A stretch of 64,000 nt of DNA. Origin: Panulirus ornatus. Taxonomy: Eukaryota > Arthropoda > Malacostraca > Decapoda > Palinuridae. The stretch covers positions 16,373,501 through 16,437,500 of the forward strand of contig NC_092240.1 of NCBI RefSeq assembly GCF_036320965.1, read 5' to 3'. The notes under the pieces were generated by a model. It saw only the letters and a program-made list of their open reading frames with translations. It was not told where the DNA came from and did not search any database. The translations under genes and the position numbers were made by a program. Positions 1 to 11,189 of this stretch are shown piece after piece (the first letter of the stretch is position 1; each line of letters starts with the position of its first letter).

Positions 1-1302
1 GGAAAGAGGGGCAAGTATGAAGTCTGTTGTGTATGAGAGAGCTTTGGAAGTGAGTCAGTTGTTGTTCGCTGATGATACTGCGCTGGTGGCTGATTCACGT
101 GAGAAACTGCAGAAGCTGGTGACTGAGTTTGGTAAAGTGTGTGAAAGAAGAAAGTTAAGAGTAAATGTGAATAAGAGCAAGGTAATATATTAGGTACAGT
201 AGGGTTGAGGGTCAAGTGAATTGGGAGGTAAGTTTGAATGGAGAAAAACTGGAGGAAGTAAAGTGTTTTAGATATCTGGGAGTGGATCTGGCAGCGGATG
301 AAACCATGGAAGCGGAAGTGAATCATAGGGTGGGGGAGGGGCCGAAAATCCTGGGAGCCTTGAAGAATGTGTGGAGGTCGAGAATATTATCTCGGAAAGC
401 AAAAATGGGTATGTTTGAAGGAATAGTGGTTCCAACAATGTTGTATGGTTGCGAGGCGTGGGCTATGGATAGAGTTGTGCGCAGGAGGGTGGATGTGCTG
501 GAAATGAGATGTTTGAGGACAATGTGTGGTGTGAGGTGGTTTGATCGAGTTAGTAACGTAAGGGTAAGAGAGATGTGTGGAAATAAAAAGAGCGTGGTTG
601 AGAGAGCAGAAGAGGGTGTTTTGAAATGGTTTGGGCACATGGAGAGAATGAGTGAGGAAAGATTGACCAAGAGGATATATGTGTTGGAGGTGGAGGGAAC
701 GAGAAGAAGTGGGAGACCAAATTGAAGGTGGAAAGATGGAGTGAAAAGGATTTTGAGTGATCGGGGCCTGAACATGCAGGAGGGTGAAAGGCGGGCAAGG
801 AATAGAGTGAATAGGATTGATGTGGTATACAGGGGTCAACATGCTGTCAATGATTGAATCAGGGCATGTGAAGCGTCTGGGGTAAACCATGGAAAGTTGT
901 GTGGGGCCTGGATGTGGAAAGGGAGCTGTGGTTTCGGTGCATTATTACAAGACAGCTAGAGACTGAGTGTGAACGAATGGGGCCTTTGTTGTCTTTTCGT
1001 AGTGCTATCTCGCACACATGAGGGGGGAGGGGGATGTTACTCCATGTGTGGCAAGGTGGTGATGGGAATAAATAAAAGGCAGACAGTATGAATTATGTAC
1101 ATGTGTATATATGTATATGTCTGTGTGTGTATATATATGTGTACATTGAGATGTATAGGTATGTATATTTGCGTGTGTGGACGTGTATGTATATACATGT
1201 GTATGGGGGTGGGTTGGGCCATTTCTTTCGTCTGTTTCCTTGCGCTACCTTGCAAATGCGGGAGACAGCGACAAAGCAAAATAAATAAATAAATAGATAA
1301 AA
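1..1302 (+). mobile_element. RTE-like retrotransposon copy, long 3' UTR
   Basis: The window opens inside the reverse transcriptase just before the FADD catalytic box (FADDTALVADS, positions ~68-100). A 2-nt insertion near 183 shifts the frame; the C-terminal part then runs 216-725, where a Trp codon has become TGA. This C-terminal region carries YLGVDLA and the conserved WFGHMERMSEERL block. From about 838 a long 3' UTR follows, with a box TTTCGTAGTGCTATCTCGC, a GT/TA-rich stretch, a second box TTTCCTTGCGCTACCTTGC and an (AAAT)n tail at 1278-1300. Dead copy; continues upstream of the window. Confidence 0.9.
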
Positions 1303-1305
1303 TAT

Positions 1306-2590
1306 ATATGGATCTGGAGAAGGCATATGATAGAGTTGATAGAGATGCTCTGTGGAAGGTATTAAGAATATATGGTGTGGGAGGCAAGTTGTTAGAAGCA
1401 GTGAAAAGTTTTTATCGAGGATGTAAGGCATGTGTACGTGTAGGAAGAGAGGAAAGTGATTGGTTCTCAGTGAATGTAGGTTTGCGGCAGGGGTGTGTGA
1501 TGTCTCCATGGTTGTTTAATTTGTTTATGGATGGGGTTGTTAGGGAGGTGAATGCAAGAGTTTTGGAAAGAGGGGCAAGGATGAAGTCTGTTGGGGATGA
1601 GAGAGCTTGGGAAGTGAGTCAGTTGTTGTTCGCTGATGATACAGCGCTGGTGGCTGATTCATGTGAGAAACTGCAGAAGCTGGTGACTGAGTTTGGTAAA
1701 GTGTGTGAAAGAAGAAAGTTAAGAGTAAATGTGAATAAGAGCAAGGTTATTAGGTACAGTAGGGTTGAGGGTCAAGTCAATTGGGAGGTGAGTTTGAATG
1801 GAGAAAAGCTGGAGGAAGTGAAGTGTTTTAGATATCTGGGAGTGGATCTGGCAGCGGATGGAAACATGGAAGCGGAAGTGGATCATAGGGTGGGGGAGGG
1901 GGCGAAAATTCTGGGAGCCTTGAAGAATGTGTGGAAGTCGAGAACATTATCTCGGAAAGCAAAAATGGGTATGTTTGAAGGAATAGTGGTTCCAACAATG
2001 TTGTATGGTTGCGAGGCGTGGACTATGGATAGAGTTGTGCGCAGGAGGATGGATGTGCTGGAAATGAGATGTTTGAGGACAATGTGTGGTGTGAGGTGGT
2101 TTGATCGAGTAAGTAATGTAAGGGTAAGAGAGATGTGTGGAAATAAAAAGAGCGTGGTTGAGAGAGCAGAAGAGGGTGTTTTGAAATGGTTTGGTCACAT
2201 GGAGAGAATGAGTGAGGAAAGATTGACCAAGAGGATAATTGTGTCGGAGGTGGAGGGAACGAGGAGAAGAGGGAGACCAAATTGGAGGTGGAAAGATGGA
2301 GTGAAAAAGATTTTATGTGATCGGGGCCTGAACATGCAGGAGGGTGAAAGGAGGGCAAGGAATAGAATGAATTGGAGCGATGTGGTATACCGGGGTTGAC
2401 GTGCTGTCAGTGGATTGAATCAAGGCATGTGAAGCGTCTGGGGTAAACCATGGAAAGCTGTGTAGGTATGTATATTTGCGTGTGTGGACGTATGTATATA
2501 CATGTGTATGGGGGTGAGTTGGGCCATTTCTTTCGTCTGTTTCCTTGCGCTACCTCGCAAACGCGGGAGACAGCGACAAAGTATAATAAA
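1306..2590 (+). mobile_element. RTE-like retrotransposon copy, short 3' UTR
   Basis: 5'-truncated copy that starts at the first RT catalytic motif (MDLEKAYDRVDRDALW). Its reading frame stays open to the natural end at ~2399: 363 residues covering LRQGCVMSPWLFNLFMD, FADDTALVADS, NKSKVIRYS and the C-terminal WFGHMERM block. The 3' UTR lacks about 250 bp of the long form: the sequence jumps from CCATGGAAAG to TGTAGGTATGTAT. The endonuclease and the N-terminal RT half are missing, so it cannot move on its own. Confidence 0.9.
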
Positions 2591-2690
2591 GCAAAAGAAA
2601 GCAAAAAGAAAGCAAAAAAAAAAATATTATATATTTATATTTATTTGTTTATTTATTATATATATATATATTTTTTTTTTTTCTTTTTTT

Positions 2691-3387
2691 TGCTTTGTCG
2701 CTGTCTCCCGCGTTTGCGAGGTACCACAAGGAAACAGACGAAAGAAATGGCCCAACCCACCCCCATACACATGTATATACATACGTCCACACACGCAAAT
2801 ATACATACCTACACAGCTTTCCATGGTTTACCCCAGACGCTTCACATGCCCTGATTCAATCCACTGACAGCACGTCAACCCCGGTATACCACATCGATCC
2901 AATTCACTTTATTCCTTGCCCTCCTTTCACCCTCCTGCATGTTCAGGCCATGATCACACAAAATCTTTTTCACTCCATCTTTCCACCTCCCATTTGGTCT
3001 CCCACTTCTCCTCGTTCCCTCCACCTCCGACATATATATCCTCTTGGTCAATCTTTCCTCACTCATTCTCTCCATGTGCCCAAACCATTTCAAAACACCC
3101 TCTTCTGCTCTCTCAACCACGCTCTTTTTATTTCCACACATCTCTCTTACCCTTACATTACTTACTCGATCAAACCACCTCACACCACCCATTGTCCTCA
3201 AACATCTCATTTCCAGCACATCCTCCCTCCTGCGCACAACTCTATCCATAGCCCACGCCTCGCAACCATACAACATTGTTGGAACCACTATTCCTTCAAA
3301 CATACCCATTTTTGCTTTCCGAGATAACGTTCTCGACTTCCACACATTCTTCAAGGCTCCCAGGATTTTCGCCCCCTCCCCCACCCT

Positions 3388-3388
<1 letters not shown>
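2691..3388 (-). mobile_element. RTE-like copy, inverted, short 3' UTR
   Basis: Read on the minus strand this is the C-terminal third of the ORF (start ~3393, YLGV region lost, through [13 protein letters not shown] and WFGHMERM) and the short 3' UTR ending at the box GCGACAAAGC next to 2691. It is a near mirror of 1870-2585, from which it is separated by ~100 bp of A/T-rich sequence, giving a tail-to-tail inverted repeat with ~700-bp arms. The + strand ORFs across it are antisense shadows. Confidence 0.88.
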
Positions 3389-3451
<63 letters not shown>

Positions 3452-3452
3452 A

Positions 3453-3522
<70 letters not shown>

Positions 3523-3525
3523 TTT
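3389..3525. repeat. (TA)n microsatellite and poly-T
   Basis: Two (TA)n runs (about 3391-3446 and 3457-3505) are split by a short A-rich spacer with AAAGCAAAA, which resembles the RTE tail, and end in about 20 T residues. It abuts the 5'-truncated end of the inverted RTE copy. Confidence 0.95.
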
Positions 3526-5928
3526 ATTTTAATGAGATGCCTTTAGTTAGTGCTTCACTTACCCGTGTTGTCTCAGCTGATATTTGAAAAAAAGTTATGA
3601 AAAGTGAAATATTGTGGTGCCTATAATGTGCAAAGCAAGTTGAAACTAATGATATTGGAGCTCCTGAATCTCACTGTTTTGTGGATCAAGATTTCTCCTT
3701 TTTAGAATAAATTTTTGACACTTGGGAGGGAACTCTGGATTTGTGAGGCATTGACTTTTGGTTTTAGGTGTTACAGTCTTTCAGAGACAGTCCCATATCT
3801 CAGAATTCTACAATTTCATGACATTGACTGTTCCTGGTGCCATTTTTTCAAAGATGGGTAGGTAAGGAATTGAAAAACCAGGATAATCTGAAACCTGCCA
3901 AGTCTTGAGCATCCTGTGTGTCTGAAAATTCACCTTTGAATAGCAATTTTTTTTTTTTTTTTTGGGTGGTTGATTCCTGTCTTATCAAGCAGAATTAAAT
4001 TTTTGCGATCCCTTGCCAGCCCTTTCTTCTTTGTATAATGCAGATTTGTTTTTAGAGCCATTAACCCATTGCTTGGAAAGACCCGAATTTTTACCACTTA
4101 TATCGTGAACTAAGGATCCCCTGCCGGATACCTGCCGGCTAGAGGTAATGATAGAGTTGTGGATGGTTCAGGTTAGAATTCTAAGATGTAATTACTTAGA
4201 TTTTGTAGTAATTAGCTTGGGCAATGTTATTAATAGCCTGGAAAAGGAGTGAAGATAGGGTCTTTTGCACTATGCATGTCATTGTTATAATGGAAAACTA
4301 GTTTGGTTATCATATAGCTTTGCTTCACATAAAGCAGAGATACCAAACTACTTTTTTTTGGATAGATACGGCAGTATGATTCTTCATAGTTAAATCCATT
4401 TTTTAGAGTCTGGTTGTATGTTCATGTATTGTGCATGTATATTGTATGGGGTGCATTGTTCAATTTATAGTGTACGTTCTCAATTGTGCACACAGTTACT
4501 AATGCAGTGTACAAAATAGGTTGGGCATCGGTCAATTTCCAACCATTTCGTGGAAATGACAGCACAGATTGTTGCATGGTTCGTCTTACTGTCTGATCAT
4601 TTCTTTAGCTTGTATAACCAGGCAAGTCCTGCTCCCAGGTCAGGCCCTCCTGAGGCTTCAAAAAGTCTTACAAAATCATGTAAAGAAGTGGATAAGAAAT
4701 TACTGGTTCCTGTCCATCTGTTGTTCTTCAAAGTAGTAAAGACTGATTTACTAAGATTTTCTAGAGGTGTAACAACGGAAATTTTGCTAGAAAAATCAAA
4801 TCCTCAGCGCATGAGTTACATTATCACATCACTTTATTTGAGCCCTGACCATTATTAATTAATGGGGATAAAATGAACTACTTTGTATTAAGCCGATCTT
4901 CTCCTGCAAAGTTTAGTTCATATCACCATTACAAATGCCAATTAATGTATATGGAAAACATCTGAAAAGTGATATGATAAGGAAAATCAGTTAGACAATG
5001 ACCAATTCATAATGAAGAGGTCAGAATGTTACAGCAATCTCCACCATGAGAAAACTAGGTCCTCATGTTTTGATGCTTTGGCTTGCTGTTGTTCATATCA
5101 CATGTCTTGCTATGCATCATCGAGTGAGTCAATGGTGAGCTGAAGAAAAGTGAAATCACTTCATCTTGGTATCAGTTTTAGGTACAAAATTGAGCAGGAA
5201 GAAGCAGACTTTTCAGTTGGAATACACCAGGAAGTGGCCCTGCATTGTGCAATCAGGAAAGGATGAATTTACTGCATGATGTAAAGTGTATGCTTAGGAT
5301 TTTAGCATTGCACACAGAGGAGGATTGACATTCAGACTAGATACTTTGTTGGTTTTAAAGTGAACAGTTGTGGACTATTTACATGGAAATAAATGAATGG
5401 AGATAATAGCGTGAGCACTGGACATCACAATTTCCTGTATTGTATGTAGTTGTAAGTTTTGTTTCGCAAAATTCCTTATTTTTGCCATATGTGTTCCATT
5501 TTTTTGCTTGACAAGATTGGCAGCTCTTTGTAAAGACTTGGAGAACTATATTTCAAAAAAAAAAGATGTATGCCCCAATTCTCAGGTAAGCTTACTTTTG
5601 CATTTAAAAGAAAGCATCCTAATAGAAATGAAGAGTTCTTTTGTAAGGCTTCAGGGTTAGTCCTCAATCAGGGGTTTAGGTTTATTCTCAACTGTTTATC
5701 ATAATAAGTGAAATTATGTAATGATGCTGCATAAGCTAGCAGTGGTAGATTTCATAATTGAATTGAGTTAGGGTGTTTTTTTATGTGGAAGATTAAATTG
5801 ATTTTTCTCTCATGCATTGGATTTATGTTAAAAGAATATAAAGTAAATTCATGGAAGATTGTATCAGTTTTCAGTCATGTATTAGATATATGGTAATGAA
5901 ATGCTCAGTCTAAACTTCCATTTCTTAG
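3526..5928 (+). other. IMPA1 intron without recognised features
   Basis: A/T-rich, apparently single-copy sequence ahead of the first visible exon. The longest open frame (4550-4858) has no recognisable motif and no splice context. I see no repeat or RNA gene. Confidence 0.6.
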
Positions 5929-6062
5929 CTTGTGCGTGATGCCATCAAGAAGAAGAAACGCATTGAAACAAAGAGTTCAGCCGTGGATTTAGTGACAGAA
6001 TCTGACAAGGCAGTAGAAAAGCTCTTGATATCAGGCTTGTCTAGTGCCTTCCCTGACCACAA
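5929..6062 (+). CDS. IMPA1: IMPA1 exon, residues ~22-65
   Basis: Acceptor tttcttag precedes the first codon and donor gttagt follows. The 134 nt encode 44 residues plus two bases of the next codon, which the following exon completes to Lys. The peptide contains KSSAVDLVTESD, the counterpart of the human KSSPVDLVTATD loop, in which Lys36 helps hold the third metal and phosphate. The rest is the amphipathic helix ending FPDH. No in-frame stop. A 5' partner exon must lie upstream of the window, because this exon starts inside the first helix. Confidence 0.93.
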
Positions 6063-6931
6063 GTTAGTTTTCATGTTTCTTTTGCTCTCTTTACCTGGCA
6101 TTATGTTGCCCTTTTCATTCTTTAATCTTGATAATTTCTTTTGTAGTCTTGCTCTGATCCTGTGCAATACTTCTGTCTTTTCTATGTCATATAATGTTGT
6201 GTTTCTAATTTGATGTCTTTAAGTTTATCCTTTCTTAGATTTGATCTTATTTTTTTCCAGTTACATTAGTTAAGATACCAGCTATTGTATGTACTTTGCT
6301 GTATGCATGTAGGATAGCAGTAGAGCAAAGGTTTTAAATAACATTAGCAAACTGTGATCAGTATATACTCATAGCACTGCCAGATAGGTATATTATCTGA
6401 CTCCTGTGTACCAGATTTACTTACAGTGTGAAGTTTTGTAATGTAAATATAGGTAAATTGAATATCTTTGTCTTGGAGAGTAGATTATGGAATAGAGAAA
6501 GATTATGAACTGCTTAGGGGTTGAAAATGTATGGAAACTGATTCTAGATGGAAAAGAGTTTGGAAGGTAGCCATTGACCAGGGAGGTATGTTGCCAGTAC
6601 TACCTGCCTAGATATCAGGAGGGTTAGTGACCTGTGTACCAGCACTACATTGGTTGTCAAGTTGCTCATATCTGACCCAGGTACCTGTCTTTTCTTTCTG
6701 CCTCACCCACATGTGGGCCACTGGCATTCTATCCGCAAACATACAATAACACTCGACAACACTTACCTCCCACAGCCCATTCTTGGTGACAGTAGATTTT
6801 CACCCGTTAAGCTCTGTTTGCTTGCCCTGCCTTTTGGGAAAATGTTTGGAGCAATACATAAAAGTAGTAGATTGAAACATTTAGGCAGGAGCATTAGGCA
6901 GCAGTAGTCATTAGGAACATACATCTCTCAG
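6063..6931 (+). other. IMPA1 intron, nothing recognised
   Basis: Starts at the exon donor. The part from about 6640 is richer in C and probably belongs to the retrotransposon fragment that follows, but I find no protein signature in it. Confidence 0.5.
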
Positions 6932-7640
6932 ATGTGCCCCCTTACCCACGGGGGACGAATTAAAAGGCACGATAACATCAGTGCCTTTTTAGCCGGGCAG
7001 TTGAGACAAAAAGGTTACGAGGTGGTCTGCAAGCCTTGCAGTCCTGTTGTAGGGTCCTTCCGGAAGCAGGACATTGTGGCTTCCAGAGGGTTAGAGACCT
7101 TTATCATCAACACACAGGTCTATGGTGTCAGCTTCGCGCTTTCAGCTGCACACCAACATAAGTGCAGCTACTATGGTACCCCGGAAGTCCTCAGGGGCGC
7201 ACAGGATTTAACCGGGAAAGACACCGTGCGAGTAACATCTTCCACTCTCAACTGGCGCTGACTTCTTTCCGTGGGCTAGGGCTCTCATACCGGGACCTGG
7301 AGGTGTGCTCCATGAAAGCCCTAACCTGGACCCATACCCTTTACAGGATGTAATCCATGAGTACAGGCTAGGATCAGTAGCCCATCGTGTCCATCTGGTG
7401 TCACCCCTTGGGCTGGCAAACACCCATCCCCTCTGTATGCTTGTGGGAGGTGGTTGGCTGTCCATCACCCTGTGGTGTACAGGCAGGTACTAATCCCTGA
7501 GGGCGGTCTGTTTGTCGGGGTGTGGGTGTCTTGGTGGAGCTGCCCACTGCCTCCGTCCAACAGATTGCAGTGGATGGTATAGGCGTAGGTGACCGCCACA
7601 CGTATGCGAGGAGACGAGATCAACAACTCCTGAACCATGT
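6932..7640 (+). mobile_element. R2/NeSL-type retrotransposon C-terminal fragment
   Basis: The open frame 6932-7261 matches the C-terminal restriction-like endonuclease domain of early-branching non-LTR retrotransposons (R2, NeSL, R4 group): CPLTHGG-RIKRHD near the start, FRKQDIVA (the usual R/K-P-D with Pro changed to Gln), IINTQVYG (the D-x-Q-V strand with Asp changed to Asn), then AHQHKCSYY. A frameshift near 7258 moves the last block, GLSYRDLEVCSMKAL, into another frame, ending ~7350. The rest looks like 3' UTR, possibly to ~7800. This family differs from the RTE copies, which use an APE-type nuclease. Two changed catalytic residues plus the frameshift make it a relic. Exact clade is uncertain. 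Confidence 0.65.
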
Positions 7641-8597
7641 TCTATCTATTTAACTTAATCTTCCTTATACCTATGCTATTACTATTCTGATCTATTACCT
7701 TCCTCTTGCCCTCATACACATTTCCAAAGACAATGTTGTTTCACTATCTACACAAAGAGCTTCTTATTCTTTGAAGATCATTATTATTATTAAACCTGAG
7801 GCTGTTAGCGACACAAATACCAAAGATTGGAAATATTCAAACAAAATAGGAGCCCCTGCAAATACTATGCTAGACTTGCCCTGTGCCTGTGGCCTGTTAA
7901 AGGTGAGGCACTCAGGGCTAAGAAGCAGCACTGGAATTCACTAGTTATGGAGACTGTATTGCCATGGGGAGTTACAGTTAGGAACAGGTGTCAGAGATAG
8001 ATAGATAGATTCCAAATATCCCAGAAAACAGTTTGAGTGGAAGGCATATATTGATGAAGTCATTGAAAAGTGAAAATGTTGCTAAAAGTGGATACAGTGA
8101 AAGGAAAGCATGTAAGGATCTTGCTCAAAAGGATGAATGGAAATCAGAGGGAGAATACCAAGGTATAGAAGTAGATAAAGAGTTGCAGAAGGGAGGTTTA
8201 TGTGAAATATGATGTACCATGGGAATGTGCATGGGAATTACCTTTTGACATGATTAAGCATGATTTTTTTTTTTTTCCCATCTAATGATTTCTCCATGTA
8301 CTGCATTTTCCATTTTCCCCATTTAATCTTGGACATTATGTGATCTATCTAATGATGCAAGTTTATCATCTGGTAGGAAGATCAGCATGGATTATGGGTT
8401 TAAACATTTTATTGTAACACCAGATTGGTCAAGTAGGATTTGATCATGCTAGATTAAAACTTTACTTACTGATGTAAAATTTAGATCTCTCTATTGTTAA
8501 TTACCCTTCCCTCTGCATTTTACTGTTCCTTTTCATTTATCACAACTTCATGATGTTAAACAAGGGATCAGGTCTTTAAGGTTATTTCATTTTTTAG
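7641..8597 (+). other. IMPA1 intron, nothing recognised
   Basis: Includes a possible retrotransposon 3' end to about 7800, a short (ATT)n at ~7782-7795, a short (TAGA)n at ~7998-8010 and a T-run at 8264-8277. No coding signal ahead of the exon acceptor at 8597. Confidence 0.5.
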
Positions 8598-8857
8598 GTT
8601 CATCGGTGAAGAATCAGTGGCAGCTGGAGGAAAGTGTGTCCTTACAGATGAACCAACATGGATTATTGATCCCATAGATGGGACAATGAATTTTGTTCAC
8701 AGTTTTCCTTACACATGCATCTCAGTGGGACTGTGGGTGAAAAAAGAAGCTGAAGTTGGTATTGTGTACAATGCAGTATTGGAACAGATGTTTACAGCTC
8801 TAAAAGGCCAGGGTGCATTTTTGAATAATGAGAAAATCTCAGTGTCAGGAGAGACAG
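8598..8857 (+). CDS. IMPA1: IMPA1 exon, residues ~66-152, metal site
   Basis: Acceptor ttttttag and donor gtatgt bound 260 nt. The exon opens with the last base of a split Lys codon, then encodes FIGEES (the metal ligand equivalent to Glu70), DPIDGTMNFVH (equivalents of Asp90, Ile92, Asp93 and Thr95, the signature of this phosphatase superfamily), and the beta-strand region up to GET. It ends with one base of the next Glu codon. All catalytic residues expected in this exon are present, so the gene appears functional here. A (ATT)n microsatellite and a Tigger transposon start within 100 bp downstream of the donor. Confidence 0.95.
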
Positions 8858-8887
8858 GTATGTTGTAACATTCATGTCAGTCAGTTA

Positions 8888-8940
8888 GTTATTATTATTA
8901 TTATTATTATTATTATTGTTATTATTATTATTATTATTAG
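8888..8940. repeat. (ATT)n microsatellite
   Basis: About 16 ATT units with one GTT interruption, just downstream of the IMPA1 exon donor and 18 bp before the Tigger end. Confidence 0.95.
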
Positions 8941-8957
8941 TTGTAGTAATAGTACTA

Positions 8958-10028
8958 CAGGTACACCACTGATTTTCCAGCACTCTTGGTTCCAAAGCCT
9001 TGCCGGATTAACCATTTTGCCGGACCAACTGTGGTCATGTAATAATAATTCATCAACACACCTCTAACCCACTAATTGTATATCTCTCATGTGTCTAAAG
9101 TGTACCATGGACTACTAGAAATTTAAATTAGACAAATATTGAATGTTTGAGCACCCTAAGATGGTAAGTCTGTCCTTAGATTGTTTGAATACTGTGGGGT
9201 CTTCTTCGTCGTCTGTTGTTAGTGTTTTCCTAGTTGTGCATTGCCAGAGAAATGCAGTTTTGTTTGCATTATACACCTGCTCAGGGCTGAGTTTCGCAAA
9301 TTCTTCTACAAACTCGGCAGCTCCTTCGTGGTTTGCAGACCGCTTTTCTCCGCACACTTTATTCATGGAAATTCCATGATGCTTCTTGAATCTTTGAAGT
9401 CATTTTTCACTGTAGTCAAGCTCATGTTGTAATTTAAGTTCTTTATGGAACAACTTCGCCTGGTCCATTATCATGCTACTGGACTCACCCCCTCACTCCG
9501 ACGCTGTCGAAACCATTCTATCATCTCTCGATCATGCTCAGTACTCTTACCATCTTTCATAGATTTTCTAATAGTCATTTGCTTCTTGGAATCACTGTCT
9601 GCATAGATTTCAATATTTTCTCCCTTTGCTTCTTTATATCATAAACATTTGATGAACCAATACTGTGGATGTCACTCAGCTTACGCACCAAACCCCATGG
9701 TCCCTTTTTTCAACAGTTCTACTTTATATTGGATCAATATGGACCGGTGTTTACGTTTGACACCATGACTGACACTTATATGTCTTAGAAGCCATAACTA
9801 GGGTTAAATTTAAGCAAAATAAGCAAAAAATCTCACAGAATTGCGGTATCACCACCAACAAGTGCAGTGTAAAGAATGTAAATAAGAGGGTCATACACAC
9901 AACACCATCTGTGGGCGCCCAGTAAACTAGTCTGGTGGCTGCAGTAATTTCAAGTTCCCTCACATAGTTTTGTCCGGACTGAAGGAGGTGCTGAACCATC
10001 AGTTGCTGGAAATTCAGTGGTGTACCTG
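8958..10028 (-). mobile_element. Tigger (pogo-type) DNA transposon, deleted
   Basis: Terminal inverted repeats CAGGTACACCACTGA at both ends and TA target duplications at 8956-8957 and 10029-10030 define a 1,071-bp element. On the minus strand, 9115-9366 encodes part of a pogo/Tigger transposase: CGEKRSANHEGAAEF, LSPEQVYNANKT and KTLTTDDEE...SKDRLTILGC. The first catalytic Asp of the DDE triad (NADET in intact relatives) reads as Asn. The HTH region and the remaining catalytic part are deleted, so it is non-autonomous. It lies in the intron between IMPA1 exons 2 and 3. Confidence 0.88.
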
Positions 10029-10044
10029 TAAGAGTATATGACTC

Positions 10045-10330
10045 CAGGACTCCTTTCACTGAAGGGGTTCCAGCAACTTCAAGGCTGTGCTACTTCCAGC
10101 AGCAGGTAAATGATGGACTCCTCCTGAGTGATAAGTTCCTTGATGAAACTGTGCTTCCTTTCATTAACAGACAGTGAAACAGCTGAAGATGACTTTTAAC
10201 TTTGGTGTAACCATGAGCAGGTGGGGTTCGTTAACACCTGTATCAGTGGCCATTGGCTAGTCCATAAGCTATAGATCAGCTAAATCAGTGACTTAGGGAA
10301 TAGACCAGTCTGAAACAACCAGCTTTGCTT
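10045..10330 (+). repeat. Old unclassified dispersed repeat, copy 1
   Basis: About 10045-10160 resembles 37210-37325: shared landmarks are AAGGTT/GGGTTCC, CAAGGCTG followed by ACTAC or CTACTT, then a TCCT-CTGA block and TTTGATGA/CTTGATGA. Similarity is weak to moderate by eye and the ends are not defined. No coding potential. Confidence 0.3.
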
Positions 10331-11185
10331 AACTTAAGAGTATACTAGTCTCTTTATGAAAATGAAGTAAACTGCAACATTTGTGAGTTGGTTTGTGTTT
10401 TTACATTCCACATTGTTAAAAAGGGAAATAGTACAGTTTGAGAGAAAAAAATTCTGACTTCTGTAAAGCAAAAATTCCTAATATCCATTGTCCAACACAT
10501 TCAAGATTATTGGGATTAGAGCTTCTTAGGGTTGGCACTTAGTTTATCATATGCTGATGAAGCATACACCATTGATTTTCTTGTCTAAATACATTGTAGT
10601 AAACTTTCATACATTTCTCAGGTCAAATTTTTGTTGAGCCTTCCTTTGTTATGGCTTCCAAACACTGTACAAGTGATAATGCTGGGTATCGTGTTTTGAA
10701 GAGAAAGGATAGTGTGCTACCATTATGCAAAAAGTGTATTTCTTATAGAAATTAGATAAGTGTATGATGGTGCATCACCTGACTGAGTCTTTGGATTTTG
10801 GTATAATGATATCAAAAGGCAGCATTAAAAGCTGGGATCATAAATCATTTCATGAAGTTAGAGCAGCTGACCTTGATAAGCCTGTATACAAATGGATTAT
10901 ACAGTTTTGCAGTGAAGGTGTATTTTTTCCTATGTAACTGAAAAATTTTATGAGGAATTAGAATATATGTGTGGCCAGGGCATTCATTGCCTCAGAATGT
11001 GTGCTGAAAACTCTCAGCAGACAGATGTGTTGAAAACTACGTTGCATTTTCCAAGTTAGTGAAATGAACTATAATAACATGGGAGGGAGCCAATGGAGGA
11101 TTTTGCCTCTAAGGCTTGTTCATCTGTTCTTGATGCTACCTCACTCTCATGGAAAAAAGTTAACATGAAATTTTTTGTTTTCATA
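10331..11185 (+). other. IMPA1 intron, nothing recognised
   Basis: A/T-rich sequence without open frames, repeats or RNA-like structure that I can recognise. Confidence 0.5.
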
Positions 11186-11189
11186 CTTT

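Noticed and set aside
2695..3327. Long + strand open frame rich in Pro, His and Ser (also 50577-51269, 57865-58557, 35412-36083)
   Set aside because: Exact antisense of the RTE ORF and 3' UTR; the same frame appears wherever an RTE copy is inverted.
4550..4858. 102-codon frame in the first intron
   Set aside because: No motif, no homologue that I recognise, and no splice context matching IMPA1.
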